A DNA stretch of 64,000 nt. Source: Umezawaea sp036375055 (GTDB taxonomy: Bacteria > Actinomycetota > Actinomycetes > Mycobacteriales > Pseudonocardiaceae). Position numbers and translations under genes: made by a program. Below the pieces are notes generated by a model. The model had not been told where the DNA came from and made no database searches. It saw only the letters and a list, made by a program, of their open reading frames with translations. The stretch is taken from assembly GCF_036375055.1 (NCBI RefSeq), contig NZ_DASUSQ010000064.1:43530-107529 (forward strand), given 5' to 3'. Shown piece by piece: positions 8,401-16,307 of this stretch. Positions within the stretch are counted from its first letter, which is position 1, and each line of letters starts with the position of its first letter.

Positions 8401-9059
8401 GCCGGAACTGGCGCGACGACGCCGATCTGGCCGAGGTGTACGCGGTGTGGGGCGGGTACGCGTACGGGCGCGAGCTGGACGGCGTCCAGGCCCGGCCCGA
8501 CATGGAGTCGGCCTACAAGCGGATCGCCGTGGCGGCCAAGAACATCGACACGCGCGAGCACGACATCGCCGACTCCGACGACTACTTCCAGTACCACGGC
8601 GGGATGGTCGCGACGGTGCGGGCGTTGACCGGCAAGGCGCCCGCCGCGTACGTCGGCGACAGCACCCGACCGGACGCGGTGCGCACGAGGACGTTGAACG
8701 AGGAGACCACGAGGATCTTCCGGGCACGGGTGGTGAACCCCCGGTGGCTGTCGGCCATGCGGAAGCACGGGTACAAGGGTGCGTTCGAACTGGCGGCCAC
8801 TGTGGACTACCTGTTCGGGTACGACGCCACGACCGGTGTGGTGGCGGACTGGATGTACGAGAAGCTGGCCGAGACGTACGTGATGGACCCGGAGAACCAG
8901 AAGTTCATGACGGAGTCCAACCCCTGGGCCCTGCACGGGATTTCGGAGCGGTTGCTGGAGGCGGCTGATCGGGGGATGTGGGAGCACCCCAACCCCGAGA
9001 CGGTGGCGGCGCTCCAGGCCGTGTACCTCCAGACCGAGGGGGATCTGGAGGATCGGTGA
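5484..9059 (+). CDS. cobN: Cobaltochelatase subunit CobN
   Basis: CobN is the large subunit of the ATP-dependent cobaltochelatase that inserts cobalt into hydrogenobyrinic acid a,c-diamide. It works with a CobS/CobT-type (Mg-chelatase I/D-like) AAA+ partner, which is not in this window. The product is 1191 residues, close to the usual 1200-1270, and reads as one intact CobN/BchH-type chain: VILLLSTSDTDLLSARAS at the start, ERKIAVMLSAYPTKHSRIGN near residue 330, HVGKHGNLEWLPGK near 515, and DSDDYFQYHGGMVA near 1030. The GTG at 5484 follows GGAG by about ten bases; the fifteen codons upstream lie within the riboswitch platform. It is the only gene directly after the riboswitch and is followed by 400 bp without a gene. 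Confidence 0.96.
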   Translation: MILLLSTSDTDLLSARASGADYRLANPSRLGVEDLPELVEGADVVVVRILGGRRMWEEGLDAVLAGPRPVVVLGGEQNPDAPLMELSTVPGGVCAEAHAYLAHGGAANLAELHNFLSDTILLTGNGFAPPVPAPNWGLLDRPEPTTDGPTVAVLYYRAHHVAGNVAFVHALCDQIEAKGGRALPVYCSSLRTAEAELLAVLGTADTLVVTVLAAGGSKPATVGAGGEDEAWDVGALAALDVPILQGLCLTSSRAAWDENDDGLSPLDTATQVAIPEFDGRIITVPFSFKEVDEDGLTVYVADPERAARVAGIALGHARLRHTPPSERKIAVMLSAYPTKHSRIGNAVGLDTPASVVRLLTALRERGYDIGAPGELPGVEQLDGDALIHALIAAGGQDPDWLTEEQFTGNPVRMTAARYREFFATLPEDTRAEVEQHWGQAPGELFVDRSHDADGEIVLAALRAGNVVVMVQPPRGFGENPIAIYHDPDLPPSHHYLAAYRWLADDFGAHAVVHVGKHGNLEWLPGKTVGMSAGCGTDAALGDLPLIYPFLVNDPGEGTQAKRRAHATLVDHMVPPMARADSYGDIARLEQLLDEHGNIAAMDPAKLPAIRAQIWTLIQAAKLDHDLGLEDRPHDAEFDEFILHVDGWLCEIKDVQIRDGLHVLGEAPTGDARVGLVLAMLQAKQMWAGQVAALPGLREALGLNEDGSESRTTTDDVETTARALVQGMEDAGWAREAARGLTGSEQVARILEFAADEIVPRLARTTDEMTNVLHALDGGYVPAGPSGSPLRGLVNVLPTGRNFYSVDPKAIPSRLAWETGQAMAESLLARYREETGEWPPSVGLSVWGTSAMRTSGDDIAEVFALMGVRPVWDDQSRRVTGLEPVPLEELDRPRIDVTVRISGFFRDAFPHVVAMLDDAVRLVAALDEPAEANFVRAHAQADLAEHGDARRATMRIFGSKPGAYGAGLLPLIDSRNWRDDADLAEVYAVWGGYAYGRELDGVQARPDMESAYKRIAVAAKNIDTREHDIADSDDYFQYHGGMVATVRALTGKAPAAYVGDSTRPDAVRTRTLNEETTRIFRARVVNPRWLSAMRKHGYKGAFELAATVDYLFGYDATTGVVADWMYEKLAETYVMDPENQKFMTESNPWALHGISERLLEAADRGMWEHPNPETVAALQAVYLQTEGDLEDR

Positions 9060-9447
9060 CGGTGTTCCGGGGGCCAGCGGTGGGGGTTCGTGGTGGGTCG
9101 GCGGTCGCCGGGCCTGTCGGGTAGCTGTCGGCCCCGTCGGACCGGGTAGCCGCGAGTTCAGGGGGATCGGGCTGCCGCCGGCCCCGGTGGTGCGGTCGAC
9201 GTGACCAGGGGCCCCCTCGATCCGACCCCGTGGTCGGGCTGGGGGCAGGTGGTGACACCGGGGTGGGGGTCACATCCCCCGAGCAGATCGGCCGTGGTTC
9301 GGGGAAGGCCCCGGCTGCCTGTTCGTCGCCTGGTCGGCTCACCCGTGGTTGGTGCTCAAAGGGGGCAAACCAGGCGTGGGCTGGGGTTTGGGTGCGCCAG
9401 TCGGGTGCCGTGCGCTCGACTTGGGTCTGTGAAGACCTAAGATGTCG
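9060..9447. other. Gene-free stretch between cobN and the LacI-family gene
   Basis: About 390 bp with no supported gene. It is G-rich on the upper strand with short homopolymer-like runs and several imperfect inverted words such as GTGAC...GTCAC around 9250-9273. None makes a convincing terminator with a T tract. The rightmost part should contain the promoter of the LacI-family gene. Confidence 0.5.
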
Positions 9448-9462
9448 CCCATGACTCATGGG
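9448..9462. promoter_or_regulatory. 15-bp palindrome, possible operator of the LacI-family gene
   Basis: CCCATGA-C-TCATGGG is a perfect inverted repeat with 7-bp arms and a single central base, 25 bp before the chosen start of the LacI-family regulator. LacI-family regulators usually bind short palindromes near their own promoters, so autoregulation is a reasonable guess. Most LacI sites have an even, CG-centred symmetry, which this lacks. Confidence 0.35.
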
Positions 9463-9487
9463 GCGCTGGTGTTCGGTTGGGTTTCGC

Positions 9488-10510
9488 GTGACTGACGCGG
9501 CCCGTGGTCGACGCCTGGGCGCTCGCATCGAGGAGGTCGCCCGTGAGGCGGGCGTCTCGAAGTCGACCGTTTCCCGGGTCATCAACGGTGAGCAGTACGT
9601 CAGCTCCAGGGCTCGCGAAGCCGTGCACGCGGCCATCTCCAGCCTCGGGTACAGCCCGAACCAGGCTGCTCGGACGTTGGCAGGCAGTCGGACCAACTGC
9701 ATCGCGCTCGTCGTGTCGGAGCAGGGTAGTCGGGTGCTGTCCGATCCGTTCTTCGCCGGTGTCCTCCGCGGTGTGCACGCCGAGCTGACCGGGCACCGGG
9801 TGCAGCTGGTGCTGATGATGAGCCAGCAGGACGACGAGAAGGACCTCGTCGGCTACCTGTGCGGCGGGCACGTCGACGGTGCCCTGGTGGTGAGCCTGCA
9901 CGGGCAGGACCCGTTGCCGCGCACGCTCGCCGACGCCGGGTTGCCGATCGTCGTCGGTGGGCGGCCGTTGGGGGCGTCCGGTGTTCCGTACGTGGACGCG
10001 GACAACTTCAACGGCGCGCTGGAAGCCGCACGTCACCTGGCTGTGACGGGGCGGCGTCGGATCGCCACCATCGCCGGTCCGAAGGACATGGCCGTGGGCA
10101 TGGACCGGTTGAGCGGGTGGCGGCGGGGGTTGAGCGAGTCCGGGTTGGAGTCCGACCTGGTCGCGTACGGCGACTTCACGCCCGAGAGCGGTGCGTTGGC
10201 GATGGCCGATCTGCTGGCCAGGGAACCGGCCATCGACGGTGTGTTCGTGGCCGCGGACATCATGGCCCTGGGGGCTCTGCAAGCGTTGCACGCCAACGGC
10301 AAGCGCGTGCCGGACGACGTGGCCGTGGTCGGGTTCGACGACCTGGCCCTGGCGTCCACCGCCGTGCCGCCGCTGACCACGGTCAAGCAGGACGTGGAGC
10401 AGCTCGGTCGCACGATGACGTGGCGGCTGCTCGCCGAGTTGGCGGGCGAGGACGGGTTGCCGCCGTCGTTGCTGCTCCCCACCTCGTTGGTGGTGAGGGC
10501 CAGCGCCTGA
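9488..10510 (+). CDS. LacI-family transcriptional regulator
   Basis: This is a sugar-responsive DNA-binding regulator of 340 residues, the standard length. The N-terminal helix-turn-helix and hinge are clear: IEEVAREAGVSKSTVSRVI then YSPNQAARTLAGSRT, about residues 14-70. The periplasmic-binding-protein-like core follows (ALVVSEQGSRVLSDPFFAGV, GGHVDGALVVS, VGFDDLALASTAVPPLTTV near 280-300). I took the GTG at 9488, which places the helix-turn-helix about 13 residues in. An upstream start at 9458 would add ten residues and overlap the 15-bp palindrome. No sugar operon adjoins it: cobN lies behind and a convergent membrane gene ahead, so its target is not visible. The ligand is unknown. Confidence 0.9.
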   Translation: MTDAARGRRLGARIEEVAREAGVSKSTVSRVINGEQYVSSRAREAVHAAISSLGYSPNQAARTLAGSRTNCIALVVSEQGSRVLSDPFFAGVLRGVHAELTGHRVQLVLMMSQQDDEKDLVGYLCGGHVDGALVVSLHGQDPLPRTLADAGLPIVVGGRPLGASGVPYVDADNFNGALEAARHLAVTGRRRIATIAGPKDMAVGMDRLSGWRRGLSESGLESDLVAYGDFTPESGALAMADLLAREPAIDGVFVAADIMALGALQALHANGKRVPDDVAVVGFDDLALASTAVPPLTTVKQDVEQLGRTMTWRLLAELAGEDGLPPSLLLPTSLVVRASA

Positions 10511-10600
10511 TCCTCCCGCGGGTGCGTGCCGTGGACGTCTCTGTCCACTGTGAACACCCGCCCGAGCCGACGCGCCGGAACTCCCTGCCGCCCAACGCCT

Positions 10601-10636
10601 CGACCGGGTCGCGTCCGCGCGGACGCGACCCGGTCG
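10601..10636. terminator. 36-bp perfect palindrome between convergent genes
   Basis: Two perfect 18-bp arms (CGACCGGGTCGCGTCCGC and its complement) meet at 10618/10619, ending one base before the stop codon of the LapA-like gene. Placed between the LacI-family gene and a convergent gene, it should act as a terminator in both directions, though no T tract follows. Confidence 0.75.
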
Positions 10637-10637
10637 C

Positions 10638-11057
10638 CTAGCGCAGGGCCCGCTTGGTCTGGCGGCGCAGCTGCATGATCCGGGCCGCGCCGACCAGCGC
10701 GACCAGCAGCGCCCCACCGATCGAGGCGAACAGCAGGGCCACGCCGAGCGGCAGCGTGAACGCGCCGCCGAGGAAGTGGATCGTCACGTCGGTCAGGTTC
10801 TGGAGGATGAACACCAGCAGGAAGATCAGCACGAAGATCGCCACGATGACGGCGACCCACGTCCCGCTGATCCGGGTGGGTTTGATCTTGGCGTGCGACG
10901 TCGGCGCCGGGGCCGACGTCGGCTCGACGGGTGCGCTCGGGTCGATCACGGCAGGTGGGTGCGTGATCGACTCGTCCGCGGGCGTCGACGGGTCCGCCGG
11001 AGCACCGAGGTCCACCGGGTGGACGTCGGTCGTGCGGTCATCACGGGGAGTGTTCAC
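10638..11057 (-). CDS. LapA-domain (DUF1049) membrane protein
   Basis: This 139-residue membrane protein has a Pro/Ser/Thr-rich cytoplasmic N-terminus (about residues 1-62) and then two transmembrane helices, WVAVIVAIFVLIFLLVFILQ and PLGVALLFASIGGALLVALV. The basic tail is RIMQLRRQTKRALR. The intervening QNLTDVTIHFLGGAFTLPLG is the typical link of the LapA (lipopolysaccharide assembly protein A) domain family, where F/L-x-x-Q-N-x-x-x-V is conserved. Gram-positive members have no known substrate; the name comes from E. coli. It starts 42 bp after the end of the STAND/WD40 gene on the same strand, so the two may be co-transcribed. It ends at the large palindrome. Confidence 0.82.
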   Translation of the reverse strand: MNTPRDDRTTDVHPVDLGAPADPSTPADESITHPPAVIDPSAPVEPTSAPAPTSHAKIKPTRISGTWVAVIVAIFVLIFLLVFILQNLTDVTIHFLGGAFTLPLGVALLFASIGGALLVALVGAARIMQLRRQTKRALR

Positions 11058-11099
11058 CCGAACCAGTATCGACCCCTCCGGGTGTTTCCGCAGCGCACG

Positions 11100-13844
11100 T
11101 CATCCGCACGGCGCAGTGAACGGCAGGCCGGGGAAGAACCGGTCCCAGTCCTGGCGGCTCAGGGGCCCGCCCGCGCACAGCCGGGCCACGGCGCCCGCCT
11201 CGTCGAAGTCCCAGCGGCGGGACGAGCCGTCACCGCTCGACGTCATCACCACGGCGTTGCGGTCGGACCCGGCGCGCGGCGTGAACTCGATGCTGTGCAC
11301 GGTGGTCGTCGGGCCCGTGACGGTCGCGGGCGCGCCCGGTCGCCGCCGGTCGGTGATGGTCCAGAGCCGCACGGTGTCGTCGCCCGCCGCGCTCGCGAGG
11401 TGCTCGCCGTCCTCGGAGATCGCGAGCGCCTTGATCCCGCCGGACTGCGCCGTCAGCTCGGACAGCTTCTCGGGCCGCAGCGGGTCCGCCAGGTCCCAGA
11501 GCCGGATGACGCCGTCCACGCCGCCGGTCGCGAGCAGCCGCCGGTCCCGCGAGAGCGCCACCGTGGAGATGTGCGGGATGCTCCGCAGCTCGCCGAACAC
11601 GAACGGCCCAGCGGGGGAGTCCAGGCGCCACAGGCCGGTGGTGCTGTCCTCGTCGATCGTCACGAGCACCTGCCCGCTCTGGTCGAACCGCACCTCGCGA
11701 CCGCGAACCCCCGGCCGGGACAGCGTCGAGACCAGCGCGGGCGCGCTGGGGTCGGCCATGTCCCACAGGCGGACCGACGTGCTGTCGTCGGCGTCGACCG
11801 TGGCCATCCGGCTGCCGTCGGGGGACAGCGACGCGGCGATCAGCCGGTTCGGGAACCGGTGCAGGAAGGCGGGTTCCGCCGCGTCGGTGAGGTCCCAGAC
11901 CTCCTCCAGCGTGGTCGCGAGCACCCGGTCGCGCGAGGTGAACCCGAGCGACCGCACGGCGTCCGGTTCGCTCGACCCGTCCGGCACGGCGGCCTGCCCC
12001 CTGCCCCGGACGGGGTTGCCGTCCGGCCCCATCGACGAGTCCGCCCTCGGGATGACCCGGCGCACGAGGTGGTCGCCCCAGGTGGCCGTCGAGGTCGTGA
12101 GCAGGCCGTCCACCACGTCCCTGGTGGGTTCCAGCCGGTAGGCGGCGACGCTGAGCTTCTTGGCGAGCGTGGGGTTGCTGTCCCGCATCCGCACGGCCGC
12201 GCTCGCGATCTGCTGCGCCACGGCGATGTTGCGCTGCTCGTCCGCCAGAGCCTGCGCCCGGATCGTCTGCACGATCGCCCCGCCCGCGAGCACGAGCAGC
12301 ACCAGCAGCAGCGCGACGAGCTGCCGCAGCCTGCGCGTGCGGCGCAGCGCGAGGCTCTGCTCCCGGTCGCGGGCGCTCAGGCTCGCGGTGAGGAACTCCC
12401 GCTCGCGCGAGCTGAGCCGCACCTCGTCGCGGGCCGCCCACTCGGCGGCGGCGTCCAGCCGGGTGCCCCGGTAGAGCGAGTCGGGGTCGCGGGCCAGCAG
12501 GTCCCACGTGGCCGCGGCCTCGGTGAGCTGCCGCCCGGTGCGCAGGCCGTCGCGGTTCTCGTTCAGCCAGCCGCGCAGCCGGGGCCACGCGCGGATCAGC
12601 ACCTCGTGGGCGATCTCGACGGCGTCCTGGTCCAGCGTCAGCAGCCGGGCGTGCGCCAGGCGGTCCAGCACGACCTGCGTGTCCACGTCGTCGGTGTCCA
12701 GCTCGCCGCGGGCGAGCCTGCGCTTGGTGTCCTCGGTGCGGTCGCCCAGCGCGGTGAGCCGCAGGAAGACCTGCCGCGCGAGCGCCCGCTGGTCGGTCTC
12801 CAGCGCCGTGTACGTCCGTTCGGCGGTCTGCGCGAGCGCGTGCTGGATGCCGCCCGCGGCCTCGTACCCGGCCAGGGTGAGGGTGGTCCCGCGTCTTCGC
12901 CGCCACGTCTCCAGCAGCGCGTGCGACACCAGCGGCAGCACGCCGGGCTGACCGGTCGCGTCCGCCACCAGGCGCGTGACCAGCGCCGTCTCGACCGTGC
13001 AGCCGACCTTGGCGGCGGGCCGCATGATCGCCTGGCGCAGCTCCTCCGCCGACATCGGCCCCAGCAGCAGCTGCGCGTCCCGCAGCGCCTCCACCAGCCC
13101 GGTGTGCTGGGCGCAGTGCCCGTAGAAGTCGGCGCGGACGCCGATCACGACCTGGCAGCGCGTCCGCGACGCGTCCAGCAGGGCCTCGATGAACGCGGTG
13201 CGCGCCGCCGTGTCCTGGCAGAGGGTGAAGACCTCCTCGAACTGGTCGACCACCAGCACCAGCGCGTCCACCTCGGCGCCGATGACCCGGTCCAGCACGT
13301 CCGGGCTCAGGTCCAGCTCGGCCGGGGTGACCACGACGGAGGAGGTGCACTCCAGCGCGCCCTCGGCGATCCGCGGCACCAGCCCGGCCCGCAGCAGCGA
13401 CGACTTGCCCGCGCCCGACGCGCCGAACACGCCCACCAGCCGCCGGTCGGACATCCGGTCGACCAGGTCGTCCAGGAACCGCTCGCGGCCGAAGAAGCGG
13501 TCCGCGTCCTCGGGCTGGAACGCCGCCAGTCCCGCGTAGGGCGGGGTGCCGCCGTCGGACGGCGGGGTCTCCGACGGCGCGACCTCGGCCGCGACCTCGC
13601 GCCACCGGCTCTCCCACACCCCTGGGTCGCCGTCGCACGCCTGCACGTAGGCCAGGGTCACGGCCAGGCTCGGCAGCTTCCGCCCGCCCGCGGCGTCCGA
13701 GAGCGTCGTGGCCGAGTAGTGCGCGCGGGTCCCCAGCTGGCGGTAGGTGCGCCCGCCCGCCTGGTCCCGGAGGGTCCGCAGGTCGGCCGCGAACCTCAGC
13801 AGAGGAGTGTCACCGTCGTCGAGCGGGCGTTCCCCACGCGGCAC
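11100..13844 (-). CDS. HTH-STAND NTPase-transmembrane-WD40 signalling protein
   Basis: This 914-residue multidomain protein belongs to the STAND class of NTP-driven switches. In order: an N-terminal XRE-like helix-turn-helix (about 10-75: RTYRQLGTRAHYSATTLSDA...), a novel-STAND NTPase with FFGRERFLDDLV, Walker A GASGAGKSSLLRAG near 143-156 and Walker B LVLVVDQFEEVF near 195-206, helical repeats, one transmembrane helix near 515 (LVALLLVLLVLAGGAIV), and a C-terminal WD40 propeller (blades ending VRLWDMADP, IRLWDLADP, VRLWTITD). The GTG at 13844 follows GAGGAGG by about 7 bases. The frame is open for 68 codons more, but those are not protein-like and would reach the divergent gene. Such proteins are common in Actinomycetia; some STAND NTPases act in signalling or phage defence. 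The role here is not known. Confidence 0.87.
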   Translation of the reverse strand: MPRGERPLDDGDTPLLRFAADLRTLRDQAGGRTYRQLGTRAHYSATTLSDAAGGRKLPSLAVTLAYVQACDGDPGVWESRWREVAAEVAPSETPPSDGGTPPYAGLAAFQPEDADRFFGRERFLDDLVDRMSDRRLVGVFGASGAGKSSLLRAGLVPRIAEGALECTSSVVVTPAELDLSPDVLDRVIGAEVDALVLVVDQFEEVFTLCQDTAARTAFIEALLDASRTRCQVVIGVRADFYGHCAQHTGLVEALRDAQLLLGPMSAEELRQAIMRPAAKVGCTVETALVTRLVADATGQPGVLPLVSHALLETWRRRRGTTLTLAGYEAAGGIQHALAQTAERTYTALETDQRALARQVFLRLTALGDRTEDTKRRLARGELDTDDVDTQVVLDRLAHARLLTLDQDAVEIAHEVLIRAWPRLRGWLNENRDGLRTGRQLTEAAATWDLLARDPDSLYRGTRLDAAAEWAARDEVRLSSREREFLTASLSARDREQSLALRRTRRLRQLVALLLVLLVLAGGAIVQTIRAQALADEQRNIAVAQQIASAAVRMRDSNPTLAKKLSVAAYRLEPTRDVVDGLLTTSTATWGDHLVRRVIPRADSSMGPDGNPVRGRGQAAVPDGSSEPDAVRSLGFTSRDRVLATTLEEVWDLTDAAEPAFLHRFPNRLIAASLSPDGSRMATVDADDSTSVRLWDMADPSAPALVSTLSRPGVRGREVRFDQSGQVLVTIDEDSTTGLWRLDSPAGPFVFGELRSIPHISTVALSRDRRLLATGGVDGVIRLWDLADPLRPEKLSELTAQSGGIKALAISEDGEHLASAAGDDTVRLWTITDRRRPGAPATVTGPTTTVHSIEFTPRAGSDRNAVVMTSSGDGSSRRWDFDEAGAVARLCAGGPLSRQDWDRFFPGLPFTAPCG

Positions 13845-14032
13845 CCTGCCACCTCCTCGTCCCGCCCCGATTGTCCTGAGCTGCTCCTGGGACGTCCAGT
13901 GGGCTCGTCCCGGCCACGCGGGGCTAGGGGCCTCTAGGGGTTGTCCGTGGTTGTGAAACGTCGTTATTTTTCCGGTGTGGCCGGTCGCTGTCGCCCGGCC
14001 CTGGAGAACAGCTAACGGAGGTGGGTTGAGCC
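13845..14032. promoter_or_regulatory. Divergent promoter region, STAND gene and terpene-synthase-like gene
   Basis: This 188-bp divergent region contains an AT-richer core near 13950-13975 (GTGAAACGTCGTTATTTTTCC), unlike its surroundings, which probably holds the promoters. GGAGG before 14033 serves the right-hand gene. No clear operator was seen. Confidence 0.4.
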
Positions 14033-14992
14033 ATGGGCGTAGGCGCATTCACACTCAGCGGACTCGATGTGCCGGAACCACGTGCGGCGACAACGCCACC
14101 GTTCGTGATGTGCGCGTTCGACACCGAGTCGAACGCCGCGGACCACCTGGTGTCCGACCACTCGGTCGGCTGGGCGGTGTCGCTGGGACTGCTCCCACCG
14201 CACGGGATGGCCGAGTTGGCCGGGATGGACCTCGGGTACCTCGTGGGCTACGGGTTCCCGAACGCCGACTACGAGCAGCTGCGGCTGGTGGGCGACTGGG
14301 CGGTGCTCCAGGCGGTGCTCCAGGACGAGCACCTGGCCGCCGAGGACCTCGACCTCCTGCTCGCCGTCCTGCGCGCCGAACCGGTGCCTCCGGGAGACCC
14401 GAGAGCCGACGCGATGGCGGACCTGCGGACCAGGCTGCTGGCGCTGGGCGGGCCGGAGTGGCTGGAGTCGTTCGCGGACGAGGTGGCCCGGATGTTCGAC
14501 GGGTTCACCCGCGAGGCGCTCGACGACCACCACGGCCGGGTCCCCAGCCCCGAGGCGCACGCCGCCCTGCGGGAGCTGACCGTCGGCCTGCACCCGATGT
14601 TCCGGTTCGGCGGACCGGTCGACGGGATCGACCTGCCGCCGAAGGTCCGCGAGCACTCCGCGCTGCGCGAACTCGCCTCCACCGCCTGTCGGATCGTCGG
14701 CTACGCGCGCGACCTCTACACCCACCGCGCCGAGATCGCCCGCGGCGGTGTGCACAACCTGGTGCTGGTGACCATGCGGTCCCAGTCGGTCGTGCTGGAC
14801 CAGGCGGTGGACCGCGCGGTCGAGATCCACGACGACGAGGTCCGCGACTTCGTCCGGAAGGCCGCCGACCTGCCGTCGTTCGGCGGACAGGTCGACGAGC
14901 AGGTCCGCGGGTACGTGGGGCTGCTGCGCCGCTGGATCGGCGGCCACCGCAAGTGGGCGGAGTACACCGGCAGGTACCGCGATCCCGGCTGA
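14033..14992 (+). CDS. Class I terpene-synthase-like protein with altered metal motifs
   Basis: This 319-residue protein has the overall layout of bacterial class I terpene cyclases: PNADYEQLRLVGDWAVLQAV at 76-95, ARGGVHNLVLV at 236-246, ADLPSFGGQVDEQVRGYV in the last fifth, and a W...YTGRYRDPG end. Length and order match the family. The metal motifs do not. The Asp-rich position reads QDEHL (97-101) where DDxxD or similar is expected, and the NSE triad region reads RDLYTHRAE (226-234) with Arg for Asn and Thr for Ser, keeping only the last Glu. It may therefore lack normal Mg-dependent diphosphate ionisation, bind metal differently, or be a non-catalytic paralogue. ATG follows GGAGG. It is divergent from the STAND gene; no prenyltransferase or P450 adjoins. 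Confidence 0.75.
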   Translation: MGVGAFTLSGLDVPEPRAATTPPFVMCAFDTESNAADHLVSDHSVGWAVSLGLLPPHGMAELAGMDLGYLVGYGFPNADYEQLRLVGDWAVLQAVLQDEHLAAEDLDLLLAVLRAEPVPPGDPRADAMADLRTRLLALGGPEWLESFADEVARMFDGFTREALDDHHGRVPSPEAHAALRELTVGLHPMFRFGGPVDGIDLPPKVREHSALRELASTACRIVGYARDLYTHRAEIARGGVHNLVLVTMRSQSVVLDQAVDRAVEIHDDEVRDFVRKAADLPSFGGQVDEQVRGYVGLLRRWIGGHRKWAEYTGRYRDPG

Positions 14993-15076
14993 GCGTTGGC
15001 GATCCGTTCACCTCGGCCGCCTACGGTGCGCCCACGCGCGGCCGGAGGAGGGCGCGCCGGAGAGGACGGAACACCC

Positions 15077-16261
15077 ATGCGGAGACCACTCGTGCTCGGG
15101 GCGGCCCTGCTCGTGGCGGTGGCGGGCGTCGTCCCCGGCGCCTCCGCGTCCGGTCCGCACGACTTCGGACGCGCCACCCTCACGGGGTTCGCCTCGCTGC
15201 CCGCCGAGACGTTCGTGCCGGGCAGCGAACCCTCGGGCGCCGCCCTGGGCGGCACGCCGTCCAACGGGATCGTGCCCCCGTTCGCCGACCAGCCCGTGCA
15301 GGGCTTCAGCGGTGTCGTCCGCAACGACGACGGCACGTTCGAGGTGCTGTCGGACAACGGTTACGGCAGCAGGGCCACCAGCGCCGACTTCCTGCTGCGG
15401 ATCCACCGCATCGCGCCGGACTTCGCCTCCGGCGGCGTCGACGTGCTCGGCGGCGTGACGCTGACCGACCCGCGCGGGCTCGTGCCGTTCCCGCTGACCC
15501 GGCCCGACCGGGTGCTCACCGGCGCCGACTTCGACGTCGAGTCGATCACGCGGGTCGCGGACGGCGGTTACTGGCTCGGCGACGAGTTCGGCCCGTACCT
15601 GCTGCACGTCGACCGCGCGGGCAGGCTGCTGGCCGCGCCCGTGCCGCTGCCCGGCGTGTTCGCGCCGGAGAACCCCGCCGGACCACCGAACCTGGGTGGC
15701 AGCAAGGGTTTCGAGGGCTTGGCGCAGTCGCCCGACGGCAGGTTCCTGTACCCGCTGCTGGAGGGGACGGTCACCGGCGACGTGCCGGGGACGCTGCGGC
15801 TCAGCGAGTTCGACCTCGCCCGCGGCGCCTACACCGGGCAGGGCCACCGCTACCGGCTCGGCTCGCCCGACCTCGCCATCGGCGACCTGGTCGCGGTGGA
15901 CCGCGACCGCTTCCTGGTCCTGGAACGCGACGGAGCCCAGGGCGCGGACGCGCTGGTGAAGCGGATCTACCTGGCCGACCGGCGCGACCGCGACCGCGAC
16001 GGCTACCTGGACAAGACCCTCGTCGCCGACCTGCTGGACATCGCCAACCCGCGTCGGGTCGGCGGGTTCGGCGAGACGTTCCGGTTCCCGTTCACCACCA
16101 TCGAGGACGTGGTGGTCCTGGACGACAGCACGCTGGGGGTGTTGAACGACAACAACTTCCCGTTCTCGTCGGGGCGCACGCCGGGCGAGGCCGACGACAA
16201 CGAGTTCATCACCATCAGGCTCGCCGAGCGGCTGCACGCCGACCCGCGCGTCCTGCGCTGA
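15077..16261 (+). CDS. Secreted esterase-like / phytase-like beta-propeller protein
   Basis: This 394-residue exported protein of the 'esterase-like activity of phytase' family (PF13449 type) has a signal peptide at residues 1-25 (MRRPLVLGAALLVAVAG...ASA). The mature part has propeller repeats with VLSDNGYGS near 90, DFDVESITRVADGGYWLGDE near 150-170, GFEGLAQSPDGRFLYPLLEG, and IEDVVVLDDSTLGVLNDNN near the end. The conserved acidic and Asn residues (SDNG, DVESI, GDEFGP, FEGLA, NDNN) are those expected to line the metal site. The start at 15077 gives a proper signal peptide; the upstream in-frame codons do not. A hairpin follows immediately. The true substrate is uncertain: phosphate esters are likely, but phytate itself is unproven for this family. 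Confidence 0.85.
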   Translation: MRRPLVLGAALLVAVAGVVPGASASGPHDFGRATLTGFASLPAETFVPGSEPSGAALGGTPSNGIVPPFADQPVQGFSGVVRNDDGTFEVLSDNGYGSRATSADFLLRIHRIAPDFASGGVDVLGGVTLTDPRGLVPFPLTRPDRVLTGADFDVESITRVADGGYWLGDEFGPYLLHVDRAGRLLAAPVPLPGVFAPENPAGPPNLGGSKGFEGLAQSPDGRFLYPLLEGTVTGDVPGTLRLSEFDLARGAYTGQGHRYRLGSPDLAIGDLVAVDRDRFLVLERDGAQGADALVKRIYLADRRDRDRDGYLDKTLVADLLDIANPRRVGGFGETFRFPFTTIEDVVVLDDSTLGVLNDNNFPFSSGRTPGEADDNEFITIRLAERLHADPRVLR

Positions 16262-16264
16262 CGA

Positions 16265-16299
16265 GGGAGCGCCTCTCCCACGACGGGAGGGCGCTTCCC
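16265..16299. terminator. Hairpin between convergent genes
   Basis: GGGAGCGCCTCTCCC (16265-16279) pairs with GGGAGGGCGCTTCCC (16285-16299), with one bulge on each side and a 5-base loop. It lies just after the phytase-like gene and before the end of the convergent small lipoprotein gene, so it can serve both. Confidence 0.65.
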
Positions 16300-16307
16300 C
16301 GACCCGG

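Noticed and set aside
5400..8987. Very long open frame on the lower strand opposite cobN
   Set aside because: Arg/Gly/His/Pro-rich translation without motifs; it is the usual antisense shadow of a GC-rich gene, and cobN is unmistakable on the other strand.
9060..9447. A second cobalamin riboswitch or small RNA behind cobN
   Set aside because: None of the B12 conserved words occur and no stable hairpin with T tract was seen.
10776..13937. Over 1000 codons open on the upper strand opposite the STAND gene
   Set aside because: Shadow of the STAND/WD40 gene; composition is Arg/Val/Gly-rich without domains.
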